NCBI GenBank assembly: GCA_905215325.1
Contig: CAJMPP010000016.1
Location: 1 to 48,644 of the forward strand
Origin: an uncultured bacterium
GTDB lineage: Bacteria; Actinomycetota; Coriobacteriia; Coriobacteriales; Eggerthellaceae
Length of the DNA: 48,644 nt
Direction of reading: 5' to 3'
Shown: positions 28,130 through 35,766 of the stretch, one piece after another
Position numbering within the stretch: position 1 is the stretch's first letter
How the letters are laid out: each line of letters begins with the position of its first letter
Program-made: the position numbers and the translations under genes
Notes under the pieces: generated by a model
What the model saw: the letters and a program-made list of their open reading frames with translations, nothing else
What the model was told of the DNA's origin: nothing
The model's database searches: none

Positions 28130-29103
28130 ACTGCGGGAGCCAGGTGGTGCTCTGCGAGTACCCCATCAGGCTCGACACGTACGAAGGCTGCTCGCACGAC
28201 TGCCGCTACTGCTTCGCCCGGATGAAGCGCGACATATCCAACGTCAAGCCGCTGCACTGCGCCGAGCAGGTCAGGCGCTTCGCCGCGGGGAACAGGACCT
28301 CCACCACCAGCTGGTGCGACTGGCGCATCCCGCTGCACTGGGGAGGGCTTTCCGACCCGTTCCAGCCGGCGGAGCTGGAGCACCGCTGCACGCTTGAGGT
28401 CCTACAGGTCCTCAAGGAGACGCAGCACCCCTTCATCGTCAGCACCAAGGGCCGCCTCGTCGCGGAGGAGCCGTACCTGTCGTTGCTCTCCGAGTGCGAC
28501 GCCGTGGTCCAGATAAGCATGACCAGCCCGCTGCTCGACAAGCTTGAGGTCGGCGCGCCGACGTTCGCCGAGCGCATCGAGATGGCCGCCAGGCTCGCCC
28601 CGCGGGTCAAGCGCGTGATAGCCCGCGCGCAGCCGTACCTGCCGCAGTGCAAGGCCTCGCTGATGGAGGCGCTGCCCGAGATGAAGCGCGCCGGCATCCA
28701 CGGCATCACCCTTGAGGGCATGAAGTTCAAGCGCCGCAAGCCGGGCCTGGTGAAGGTCGGCGGCGACTGGGCCTACCCCGAGGAGGAGCTTGAGCGCGAC
28801 TACCTGGCCATACGCTCGCGCTGCCGCGAGCTGGGGCTGGCGTTCTGGTGCGCGGAGAACCGCCTGCGCAGCCTGGGCGATTCGACGGCGTGCTGCGGGT
28901 GCGGCGACCTGCCCGGATTCGAGGGCAACCGCTTCAACTGCGTGAGCATCGCCAACGGCTCGGGGGGGGGTCCGTCCGAGCTGATGCGGCGGCCGGGGAC
29001 GGCGGGCTGCTTCAAGTCGCTGCACCAGGAGGCCGGCATCGGCGACGTGATAGCGCGGAGGAGCTTCGCCGAGCTTATGGCGGACGCGGCGGCCGCCTTA
29101 TGA
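28120..29103 (+). CDS. Radical SAM enzyme, SPL/COG1533-like
   Basis: 327 residues. YEGCSHDCRYCFARMK contains the [4Fe-4S] motif CxxxCxxC (Cys24, Cys28, Cys31). The TIM-barrel strands follow (LSDPFQP; FIVSTKGRLV; VVQISMTSPL; GITLEGMKF), as in DNA repair photolyase-like COG1533 proteins. A second Cys cluster (CCGCGDLPGFEGNRFNC) near residue 270 may bind another cluster or zinc. The gene overlaps the ParB-like gene by 10 bp, and a terminator closes the pair. Likely substrate is DNA, either repair of a thymine photoproduct or a base modification; this is inferred from family and partner. Confidence 0.85.
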   Translation: MGIDCGSQVVLCEYPIRLDTYEGCSHDCRYCFARMKRDISNVKPLHCAEQVRRFAAGNRTSTTSWCDWRIPLHWGGLSDPFQPAELEHRCTLEVLQVLKETQHPFIVSTKGRLVAEEPYLSLLSECDAVVQISMTSPLLDKLEVGAPTFAERIEMAARLAPRVKRVIARAQPYLPQCKASLMEALPEMKRAGIHGITLEGMKFKRRKPGLVKVGGDWAYPEEELERDYLAIRSRCRELGLAFWCAENRLRSLGDSTACCGCGDLPGFEGNRFNCVSIANGSGGGPSELMRRPGTAGCFKSLHQEAGIGDVIARRSFAELMADAAAAL

Positions 29104-29146
29104 TGTCGTGTGACGATTAGCTTCCGCTATCGACCTTTCAGAGCCT

Positions 29147-29169
29147 GGCCCCGCTTCGGCGGGGCCTTT
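29147..29169 (+). terminator. Intrinsic terminator after radical SAM gene
   Basis: ggccccgc/gcggggcc stem with TTCG tetraloop, then TTT. Same stem is used at 34542 and 35617. Confidence 0.85.
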
Positions 29170-29178
29170 CCCTTGCCC

Positions 29179-29197
29179 GTGACCGGTAGGGCATCAT
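29179..29197 (+). promoter_or_regulatory. Bipartite late motif copy 3
   Basis: GTGACC-N7-CATCAT, 9 bp after the terminator T-run. The ATG of the small terminase gene begins exactly 7 bp after it, with no ribosome-binding site between. Confidence 0.65.
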
Positions 29198-29204
29198 CTA
29201 TGTC

Positions 29205-29687
29205 ATGACGACTGACGGAAAACATAGGGGCCAGCCGACCCGATACAACGCCGAGATGCACGTGCCCTGGGCCGTGTCGCTTGCGCGGAGAGGCTGCTCA
29301 TCTGCGGAGATAGCGGAGGCGTTCGGAATCTCGGAGCGGACCATCTACCGGTGGCAGAAGGCGCACCCGGAATTCTGTCACGCCCTCAAGGAATCGAAGA
29401 GCCAGGCGGACGAGGCCGTGGTGACGAGCCTCTACGCGAAGGCGTGCGGCAAGGCCAAGCGCACCACCGTCCGCAAGCGCGAGGTGCTGGACCCGAACAA
29501 GGGCAAGGTCACGCTCGTGGAGAAGGTTGAGGAGACCCTGGCGCCGGACACCACCGCCATGATCTACTGGCTCAAGAACCGCCAGCCCGAGCTGTGGCGC
29601 GACCGCCCGAGGCACGACGACGCCGACACGACCGTCCTGGCCGCCGCCAAGGAGCTGGTCGCCGGCGTGCAGAGCGCGATCGAGTAG
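29205..29687 (+). CDS. Terminase small subunit
   Basis: 160 residues. An N-terminal HTH (CSSAEIAEAFGISERTIYRW) recognises the phage packaging site; the middle is an oligomerisation region (ALKESKSQADEAVVTSLYAKA), and the C-terminal MIYWLKNRQPELWRDR is a well-known terminase small-subunit/YfeC-like segment that contacts the large subunit. No Shine-Dalgarno precedes ATG 29205; the ATG stands 7 bp after a -10-like hexamer, so the mRNA may be leaderless. Large subunit gene follows after 3 bp. Confidence 0.88.
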   Translation: MTTDGKHRGQPTRYNAEMHVPWAVSLARRGCSSAEIAEAFGISERTIYRWQKAHPEFCHALKESKSQADEAVVTSLYAKACGKAKRTTVRKREVLDPNKGKVTLVEKVEETLAPDTTAMIYWLKNRQPELWRDRPRHDDADTTVLAAAKELVAGVQSAIE

Positions 29688-29690
29688 CCC

Positions 29691-30890
29691 ATGCTGACCA
29701 GGATGCAGCAGGAGTACCTGCAGAATTGCACGCACCGCTGGAACGTCAAGTGCGGCGCGACGGGCAGCGGCAAATCGTACGTGGACATAGCGGTGACCAT
29801 CCCGCAGCGCATCATGGCGGCCAAGGGCGAGGGCCTGCTGGTGATGATAGGCAACACGCGCTCGACCCTGGAGCGCAACATCCTGGAGCCGATGCGCGCG
29901 CTCTACTCGGAGGAGGTCGTCGGCGGCATCCGCATGGACAACACCGCGAACATCTTCGGCAAGAAGGTCTACTGCCTGGGCGCTGACAAGTCCAACAGCG
30001 TCTCGAAGATTCAGGGCGCCACGTTCGAGTGGGTCTACGGCGACGAGGTGACCACGTGGGCCGAGCCGGTCTTCCAGATGCTCAAATCGCGCCTGCGCTG
30101 CCCCCACAGCCACTTCGACGGCACGTGCAACCCCGACAGCCCGAACCACTGGTTCAAGGCCTTCCTCGATTCCGAGGGGACCGACATCTACCGCCAGGAC
30201 TACACCATCTGGGACGGCGCGCTGCTGCCCGAGGTGGTGGCGCAGCTTGAGGCCGACTACGCCGGCAGCGTGTACTACGACCGCTACATCAAGGGCCTGT
30301 GGACGCAGGCGGAGGGCCTGGTCTATCCCTGCTACGCCGAGGCGTTCGAGCCTCTGTGGGACGGCTCCGCGACGCGCTACGCGGTCTCGTGCGACTACGG
30401 CACGCAGAATGCCTTCGCGGCGCTGCTGTGGGCGTGCGACGGCCGCTCGTGGCACGTTGTCAAGGAGTACCGCTACTCGGGCCGCGACACCGGCCACCAG
30501 AAGACCGATGCCGACTACGTGGCGGACATGGTGGCGTTCCTCGGCGATTTGCCGCGTGACACCCCTTTCATAATCGACCCCAGCGCGACGAGCTTCCACG
30601 CGGCCATGCGCCGCGCCGGGCTGACGGTGCGCAAGGCGCGCAACGCCGTCGAGGACGGCATCCGCGAGACCGCCGCGTGCATGCAGGCCGGGACGGTCGA
30701 GATCGCGGACTGCCTGCCGGAGCTGGCGAAGGAGTTCGCGGGCTACGTGTGGGACGCGCGCAAGGGCGGCGACGCCCCGGTCAAGGAGGACGACCACCTC
30801 ATGGACGCGCTGCGCTACGGCGTGGCCACGCTGAGGATGTGGAGGGGCCGCGAGGAGTATGTGAGCCCGTTCGAGAAGAGGAGACGATGA
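29691..30890 (+). CDS. Terminase large subunit
   Basis: 399 residues, PBSX/SPP1-type. Packaging ATPase with Walker A GATGSGKS at 22-29 and Walker B WVYGDEVTTW around 113-122; the C-terminal nuclease domain starts near 230 with SCDYGTQNAFAALLW (first acidic residue), followed by FIIDPSAT and DDHLMDALRYG, matching the RNase H-like metal ligands. It pumps phage DNA into the prohead through the portal encoded next, whose ATG overlaps its stop (ATGA). Confidence 0.95.
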   Translation: MLTRMQQEYLQNCTHRWNVKCGATGSGKSYVDIAVTIPQRIMAAKGEGLLVMIGNTRSTLERNILEPMRALYSEEVVGGIRMDNTANIFGKKVYCLGADKSNSVSKIQGATFEWVYGDEVTTWAEPVFQMLKSRLRCPHSHFDGTCNPDSPNHWFKAFLDSEGTDIYRQDYTIWDGALLPEVVAQLEADYAGSVYYDRYIKGLWTQAEGLVYPCYAEAFEPLWDGSATRYAVSCDYGTQNAFAALLWACDGRSWHVVKEYRYSGRDTGHQKTDADYVADMVAFLGDLPRDTPFIIDPSATSFHAAMRRAGLTVRKARNAVEDGIRETAACMQAGTVEIADCLPELAKEFAGYVWDARKGGDAPVKEDDHLMDALRYGVATLRMWRGREEYVSPFEKRRR

Positions 30891-32314
30891 CAGCCAGCAC
30901 GATAATCACCTACGCCGAGCTGCTGGCCGACGGAGGCACGCCCGGCTGGGTCGACGAGGCCGTGGAGCGGCACCGGCGCAGCGAGATGTACCGCAACGCG
31001 GTCAGCGCCGACAACTACTTCCGCCAACGCAACGAGACCATCGCGGCGTTCACGAAGATGCTGTTCACGGCGCAGGGCGTCGAGGTGCGCGACTTCACGG
31101 CGAGCAGCCTGCGCATGGCGAGCAACTTCTTCCGCCGCCTGAACGTCCAGCGGTGCATGTACAGCCTGGGCAAGGGCGTGTCGTTCGTCGACGTCGGCGA
31201 GGGCGGCGAGGACGTCACGAAGGCCAAGCTGGGGCCGCGCTTCGACGACGACGTGAAGCAGATAGGCATCAACGCCTTGATTCACGGCATCAGCTTCCCG
31301 TTCTGGAACCTGGACCACATCGACGTGTTCACGGCGGCGGAGTTCGCCCCCATCTGGGACGAGCAGACCGGCGCGCTGATGGCGGGCATCCGGTTCTGGC
31401 GCCTGGACCAGTACCACCCGCTCAACGCCGTGCTGTACGAGCAGGACGGCTACACGGTGTACAAGGCCGGCGGCGCGGACGGCTCGGACATGGCGCTGGT
31501 CGAGCCGAAGCGCGCCTACAAGGTGACCTACGCCGAGGTGCCGGCGGACGGCCTGAAGCTGGCCGTGGACGCCGAGAACTACAGCCGCCTGCCCATCGTG
31601 CCCATCTGGGGCAGCGACGCGCACCAGAGCACGCTGGTGGGCCTGCGCGAGAGCATCGACGCGTACGACCTCATCAAGAGCGGCCTGGCGAACGACGTGC
31701 AGGACTGCGCCGAGATTTACTGGATTGTCGAGAACGCGGGCGGCATGACCGACGCCGACCTGCAACGCTACATCGACCGCCTGAAGCTGACGCACGTGGC
31801 GTCCGCCAACACCGAGGACGGCGGAAACATAAAGCCCTACGTGCAGGAGGTGCCGTACGCGGCGCGCAAGGAGGTCCTGGCCACCATCAAGGCCGACATG
31901 TACGAGGACTTCGGCGCGCTGGACGTGCACACCGTCGCCGCAGGGGCCACGAACGACCACATAGACGCGGCCTACCAGCCGATGGACGAGGAGGCCGACG
32001 AGTTCGAGCGCCACATCCGCGAGGGCATCATGGACCTGCTGGCGCTCCAGGGCATCGTCGACACTCCCGTGTTCACCCGCAACCGCGTGAGCAACCTCAA
32101 GGAGCAGGTCGAGGTCGTCATGGCCGAGGCAGCGTACCTCGACGACGAGACCGTGCTGCGCAAGCTGCCGAACATCACGCCCGACGAGGTGGCGGAAATC
32201 CTGCGCCGGAAGGACGCCGAGGCCGCCGAGAGGATGGCCGCGCTTCCGCCGGCGCTGCGGCAGAACGCCGTCGGGGACGGCGAAGAGGCCGGGGAAGAAG
32301 CCGGGGAAGAGTAG
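30887..32314 (+). CDS. Portal protein (SPP1 gp6-like)
   Basis: 475 residues. Contains FRRLNVQRCMYSLGKG, the ALIHGISFPFWNLDH strand, RFWRLDQYHPLNAV, the stem-helix region SLRESIDAYD-like (VGLRESIDAYDLIKSGLAND), and an acidic Glu/Gly tail (GDGEEAGEEAGEE). These match SPP1 gp6-type portals, dodecamers forming the DNA gate at one capsid vertex. Start coupled to terminase. Length is normal. Confidence 0.92.
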   Translation: MTASTIITYAELLADGGTPGWVDEAVERHRRSEMYRNAVSADNYFRQRNETIAAFTKMLFTAQGVEVRDFTASSLRMASNFFRRLNVQRCMYSLGKGVSFVDVGEGGEDVTKAKLGPRFDDDVKQIGINALIHGISFPFWNLDHIDVFTAAEFAPIWDEQTGALMAGIRFWRLDQYHPLNAVLYEQDGYTVYKAGGADGSDMALVEPKRAYKVTYAEVPADGLKLAVDAENYSRLPIVPIWGSDAHQSTLVGLRESIDAYDLIKSGLANDVQDCAEIYWIVENAGGMTDADLQRYIDRLKLTHVASANTEDGGNIKPYVQEVPYAARKEVLATIKADMYEDFGALDVHTVAAGATNDHIDAAYQPMDEEADEFERHIREGIMDLLALQGIVDTPVFTRNRVSNLKEQVEVVMAEAAYLDDETVLRKLPNITPDEVAEILRRKDAEAAERMAALPPALRQNAVGDGEEAGEEAGEE

Positions 32315-32317
32315 CGC

Positions 32318-33910
32318 ATGGGCGACTACGGGCACGATTACGCCGACGGCCAGCTCGCGGCCTTCGAGGCCGAGGTCGCGGACGTCTACGGGCAGGCCGA
32401 GCAGCAGGCGCGCAAGGACCTCGACGCGTTCCTGGAGGAGTTCCGCGAGCGCGACGACGAGAAGCGCGCGGAGCTTGAGGCCGGGCAGATAAGCGAACGC
32501 GCGTACGCCGACTGGCGCAGGGGCATGATGATGACCGGGCGCCGCTACCAGCAGGTGCTCGACCAGGTTGCCGAGGCGTATTCCAACGCCAACGAGGTGG
32601 CCGTGGCGGCGCTGAACGGCAGGCTGCCCGACGTGTACGCCGAGAACGCCAACTACGGCGGCTGGCAGGTGTGCGAGGCGTCGGGGCTGGACGTTTCGTT
32701 CTCGCTCATGGACGCCTCCACCGCCCAGCACATGCTGACGGCGGGCGAGGCGCTGATAGCGCCCCCGGCGCTGAACGTCGCCAAGGACCTGGCGTGGAAC
32801 CGCAAGCTGCTGGCCTCGCAGCTGACGCAGGGCGTCCTGCTGGGCGAGTCCATCCCCAAGCTTGCGAAGCGCGTGCAGCGCGTCACCGGGAGCAACTATG
32901 CGGCGGCGGTGCGCACGGCCCGCACGGCGGTCACCGGAGCGGAGAACGCGGGCCGCGTGCGCAGCTACGGCATGGCCCGAGCCATGGGCATCAAGCTGCA
33001 GAAGGAGTGGATGGCCACGCTCGACGGCAGGACGCGCCACACGCACCGCAAGCTCGACAAGGCCAAGGCGCCCGACCCCGGGACGTTCGCGAACGGCTGC
33101 CGCTTCCCCGGCGACCCGCAGGGGCCGTACTCGGAGATTTGCAACTGCCGCTGCACGCTGGTCGCTGCCATCGACGGCATAGACCAGGACGGCGCCGAGC
33201 GGTGGAGCAGGCTCCCGCCGGGCATGACGTACGAGGAATGGAAGGCGGGCGGAAGCGGCAGGAAGGCCGCGGAGACGTTGCAGGCGTCCATCTCGGGAGG
33301 CCAGGCGCTGAGCGCGAGCGCGGTGCGCTCGGTCGTCGGCAAGGCGGTCTCATTGGGCCCGTCGGCGGGCAAGACCGCATCGAGCTATATCCGCCTGCAA
33401 GGCATGGGCAAGAGGGGCGCGAAGCTGTTCGAGAAGGCCGTCTCGTACGTGCCCACGGCGATGCTGGAGACCGTCAAGCGCGGCAACGTCGAAGCCGTGC
33501 GCGACATGTCGCTCGACCGCTCCGAGTTCGACCCGGAGGCGAACACGCTGCGGATAGGCCGGGGCGCAGACGAGCTGACCGTCGTGCACGAGCTGATGCA
33601 CGCGGTCGAGGAGCACGACCCGGGATTCCTCGATGCCGAGCGCGAGTATTTCGAGAAGTGCACGAAAGGGAAGAAGCTCGTCCAGCTGCGTAAGCTGATG
33701 GGAGACGCATCGTACGGAATCGATGAGATGGCGTTCGATGTTGGCCCCTTGTGTTTGACCCCGTATGCCTTCAAAGACTATGGAGGAGATGGCTACGAAC
33801 TCATGAGCATGGGCGTCGAGCTGCTATATCGTTCACCATCTGCATATTTGCGCGATATCGAAATGTTAAAATGGGTGTTGTCGATGATGGGGAGGTTCGG
33901 GCAGAGATGA
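32318..33910 (+). CDS. MuF head protein fused to C-terminal zincin-like metallopeptidase (probable MuF toxin)
   Basis: 530 residues. Residues 1-290 are a SPP1 gp7/Mu F-type minor head protein: ALIAPPALNVAKDLAWNRK, TARTAVTGAENAGRVRSY and TLDGRTRHTHRKLDK, closing with the Cys-rich ICNCRCTLV near 275. Residues 290-390 link to a second domain with HELMH at 424-428 (VVHELMHAVEEHDPGF), a HExxH zinc site, and a later SMGVELLY offering the third Glu ligand. MuF polymorphic toxins in temperate phages have this layout: a head domain that packages a variable toxic C-terminus. The DNA after about 33700 is visibly richer in A/T, consistent with a swapped module. The following gene may be its immunity protein. 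Confidence 0.85.
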   Translation: MGDYGHDYADGQLAAFEAEVADVYGQAEQQARKDLDAFLEEFRERDDEKRAELEAGQISERAYADWRRGMMMTGRRYQQVLDQVAEAYSNANEVAVAALNGRLPDVYAENANYGGWQVCEASGLDVSFSLMDASTAQHMLTAGEALIAPPALNVAKDLAWNRKLLASQLTQGVLLGESIPKLAKRVQRVTGSNYAAAVRTARTAVTGAENAGRVRSYGMARAMGIKLQKEWMATLDGRTRHTHRKLDKAKAPDPGTFANGCRFPGDPQGPYSEICNCRCTLVAAIDGIDQDGAERWSRLPPGMTYEEWKAGGSGRKAAETLQASISGGQALSASAVRSVVGKAVSLGPSAGKTASSYIRLQGMGKRGAKLFEKAVSYVPTAMLETVKRGNVEAVRDMSLDRSEFDPEANTLRIGRGADELTVVHELMHAVEEHDPGFLDAEREYFEKCTKGKKLVQLRKLMGDASYGIDEMAFDVGPLCLTPYAFKDYGGDGYELMSMGVELLYRSPSAYLRDIEMLKWVLSMMGRFGQR

Positions 33911-34182
33911 AAGACCACGCGGTATACGAGATAGCGGGCCAGAATCGGCGCTTCACAGCGCGCCTTTTCGATTGCTCCGACGAATCATGCAAGTTGACGC
34001 CTGACGAAATCGAGGTCGAGGACGTGGTCAGCGAAGGCTTCTGCAAACCGAAATACAGCGGGAAGGTCGGACGAACGATGGACTTGTTCAAAGCCGCCGA
34101 GGAAATCCTTGCCGAGCATTACGGCTACGCGAAGATGGTTGAGGCGAACTATTCGTGGGAGCCGAACCGAATCAGATATTGA
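33907..34182 (+). CDS. Hypothetical protein, candidate immunity to the MuF C-terminal domain
   Basis: 91 residues from ATG 33907, overlapping the toxin-domain gene stop (ATGA). Acidic, alpha/beta: YEIAGQNRRFTARLF, CKLTPDEIEVEDVV, FKAAEEILAEHYGYAKMVE. No family is recognised. Its only support as an immunity protein is its place directly after a MuF-toxin gene, its small size and acidic charge; it could also be a plain head accessory. An earlier in-frame start near 33870 is possible but would overlap more. Confidence 0.6.
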   Translation: MKDHAVYEIAGQNRRFTARLFDCSDESCKLTPDEIEVEDVVSEGFCKPKYSGKVGRTMDLFKAAEEILAEHYGYAKMVEANYSWEPNRIRY

Positions 34183-34191
34183 GGAGCTGCC

Positions 34192-34533
34192 GTGTCGAAG
34201 GACGACTACCACGTCATCGTATACCAGGTGCTTTCGTACCTGTACGCGTGCCTGAAGGCCGGAGACGACCCGAAGGACAAGGAGCTGGCCGCGATCGCGC
34301 TCAAGGCCGAGCTGAACGAGCGGTACTGGAACTATATCCTGAAAAGCCTCGTGGACTACGGGCTGGTGCAAGGCTGCACGGTCGTCGAGGCCGACAACTC
34401 CTTCCCGCGCGTCTTGGGAATGGAGCACGCCGCCATCACCCCGACCGGCATCGAATACCTGACCGACAACGCCTTCATAGCAAAGGCGAAGCGGTTCCTC
34501 AAAGACGCCAAGGACATAATGCCGTTCATCTAG
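34192..34533 (+). CDS. YjcQ family protein
   Basis: 113 residues from GTG 34192 (GAGGAG 7 bases upstream). MSKDDYHVIVYQVLSYLYAC, NERYWNYILKSLVDYGLVQG and AAITPTGIEYLTDNAF with FLKDAKDIMP reproduce the YjcQ winged-HTH-like family found in phages of Gram-positive bacteria, frequently near head genes. Function is unknown. Ends its transcription unit; a terminator follows 8 bp later. Confidence 0.85.
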   Translation: MSKDDYHVIVYQVLSYLYACLKAGDDPKDKELAAIALKAELNERYWNYILKSLVDYGLVQGCTVVEADNSFPRVLGMEHAAITPTGIEYLTDNAFIAKAKRFLKDAKDIMPFI

Positions 34534-34541
34534 CAACCCAG

Positions 34542-34564
34542 GCCCCGCTCCGGCGGGGCTTTTT
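34542..34564 (+). terminator. Intrinsic terminator after YjcQ gene
   Basis: gccccgc/gcggggc stem with TCCG tetraloop and five T residues. Confidence 0.9.
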
Positions 34565-34583
34565 CATGCCCAGAAACCGACGC

Positions 34584-34602
34584 GTGACGCATAGCTCATC
34601 AT
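34584..34602 (+). promoter_or_regulatory. Bipartite late motif copy 4
   Basis: GTGACG-N7-CATCAT, 20 bp after the terminator. ATG of the next gene begins 7 bp downstream, as for the small terminase gene. Confidence 0.65.
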
Positions 34603-34609
34603 TGCAGCC

Positions 34610-34828
34610 ATGAAGGAAACCATCTGCTGCATATCGTGCTCCATGGCGGCCGTTCGAATCGGTTGCGGCTTTGCCGGCACCGAAGCCTTGTACTGCACCA
34701 TAACCGGGCAAGAGGTCACGCGCGGTGACGGCTGCACGTTCGGCGCGCCTGGAAATCCCGGCATCGCCTCATACGGCTACCAGGTCGATATCGGCGCGAA
34801 TGCGGCTGTAAACGGATACGGTTGGTGA
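34610..34828 (+). CDS. Small Cys/Gly-rich protein, probably leaderless mRNA
   Basis: 72 residues: MKETICCISCSMAAVRIGCG at the start, five Cys in the first 20 residues, one each near 29 and 42, then a Gly-rich end (GANAAVNGYGW). No Shine-Dalgarno before the ATG. No family is recognised. It opens a short unit with VRR-NUC and gp10-like genes, between two identical terminator stems. Confidence 0.55.
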   Translation: MKETICCISCSMAAVRIGCGFAGTEALYCTITGQEVTRGDGCTFGAPGNPGIASYGYQVDIGANAAVNGYGW

Positions 34829-34832
34829 TCAC

Positions 34833-35177
34833 ATGAGCGAGGCGTTGGAGCAGCGCGCGGTCGTGGAGTACTGCGACCTGAAGAAGATACCCGTGTTCCA
34901 CATCCCGAACGGCGGCTACCGCAACAAGGCAGAGGCGGCGCACCTCAAGGCGCAGGGCGTCAGGCCGGGCGTGCCGGACCTTTGCGTGCCGGTGGCCAGG
35001 CACGGCTACCACGGGCTGTTCATCGAGATGAAGGCGAAGAAGAACGGGCGCGTGTCGGCGTATCAGCAGAGGTGGCTGGCACTGCTGCGCGAGAACGGCT
35101 ACTGCGCGTACGTGTGCAACGGCGCGGACGCGGCAATCAGGCTGCTGGACCGGTACATGAAGGGAGCGGAATCATGA
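34833..35177 (+). CDS. VRR-NUC domain nuclease
   Basis: 114 residues. VPDL (Asp49), FIEMKAKK (Glu65, Lys67) and Gln78 (SAYQQRW) form the VRR-NUC variant of the PD-(D/E)xK active site; HIPNGGYRNKAEAAHLKAQG and the C-terminal GYCAYVCNGADAAI complete the domain. Stand-alone VRR-NUC proteins cut branched DNA. It lies among head genes, so resolving replication branches before packaging is a reasonable inference. Starts 4 bp after the preceding stop. Confidence 0.9.
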   Translation: MSEALEQRAVVEYCDLKKIPVFHIPNGGYRNKAEAAHLKAQGVRPGVPDLCVPVARHGYHGLFIEMKAKKNGRVSAYQQRWLALLRENGYCAYVCNGADAAIRLLDRYMKGAES

Positions 35178-35611
35178 GAGGCAAGACCGGCGGCGCACGC
35201 TACATGAACAGCCAGAAGACGTTCATGGAGGACGAGAGCGGCACGTTCGAGACGACGAACCTCACGAGCGCCGACATAAGCGGCATCCTCGAAGTCCGAG
35301 AGGACAACCGCGAGCAGTTCAAGCATGCGCTCTGGAAGGCGCTCGCCAGGGGGCTTGAGGAGTGCGGCCTGGTCGCGGAAGGCTACGCCAAGCGGCTGTG
35401 CCCGGTCGACACCGGGCGCCTGCGCAACAGCATCACGCATGTGACCAACTACGGCGCGAAGAAGGTATACATCGGGACGAACGTCGAATATGCAGAGTAC
35501 GTCGAAAAGGGGACGAGCAGGCAGAAGAAGCAGCCGTTCCTCGAACCGGCGGCGAAGAACCACGGCCGCCAGTACCGGGCGATCATAGAGAACGAGCTGA
35601 GAAACGGCTGA
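35174..35611 (+). CDS. HK97 gp10-like tail-completion/head-tail joining protein
   Basis: 145 residues. CPVDTGRLRNSITHV, VYIGTNVEYAEYVEKGT and the ending KQPFLEPAAKNH are diagnostic of the HK97 gp10 family, which completes the neck or tail terminus. Its position before scaffold and capsid genes is unusual; it usually follows the head-tail connectors. ATGA overlap with VRR-NUC. A terminator follows directly. Confidence 0.88.
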   Translation: MRGKTGGARYMNSQKTFMEDESGTFETTNLTSADISGILEVREDNREQFKHALWKALARGLEECGLVAEGYAKRLCPVDTGRLRNSITHVTNYGAKKVYIGTNVEYAEYVEKGTSRQKKQPFLEPAAKNHGRQYRAIIENELRNG

Positions 35612-35616
35612 GGCGA

Positions 35617-35640
35617 GGCCCCGCGCAGGCGGGGCCTTTT
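35617..35640 (+). terminator. Intrinsic terminator after gp10-like gene
   Basis: ggccccgc/gcggggcc stem with GCAG loop and TTTT. Confidence 0.85.
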
Positions 35641-35666
35641 CGCGTCCCGGGGCTGTTCGTCGGGCT

Positions 35667-35685
35667 GTGACGCGGGGCGGATGAT
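35667..35685 (+). promoter_or_regulatory. Bipartite late motif copy 5
   Basis: GTGACG-N7-GATGAT, 26 bp after the terminator and 81 bp before the scaffold gene. The leader that follows has two hairpins: cccgg/ccggg near 35696-35716 and ggcgcg/cgcgcc near 35725-35742. This would drive the long structural operon. Confidence 0.65.
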
Positions 35686-35766
35686 GGAAAACGGCCCCGG
35701 CGAGGCAAGGCCGGGAAGGCAGCAGGCGCGAAGCACCGCGCCGAATCCAAGGAAACGGAGCGAAAC

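Noticed and set aside
30815..33046. Very long leftward reading frame (743 codons) opposite terminase-portal-MuF genes
   Set aside because: It is the mirror of high-GC3 coding sequence on the other strand; the translation is low in normal protein character and the rightward genes are clear family members.
34192..34533. YjcQ protein as the MuF toxin immunity protein
   Set aside because: YjcQ is a widespread family present near head genes also where no toxin domain exists; the unrecognised 91-aa protein is the better candidate.
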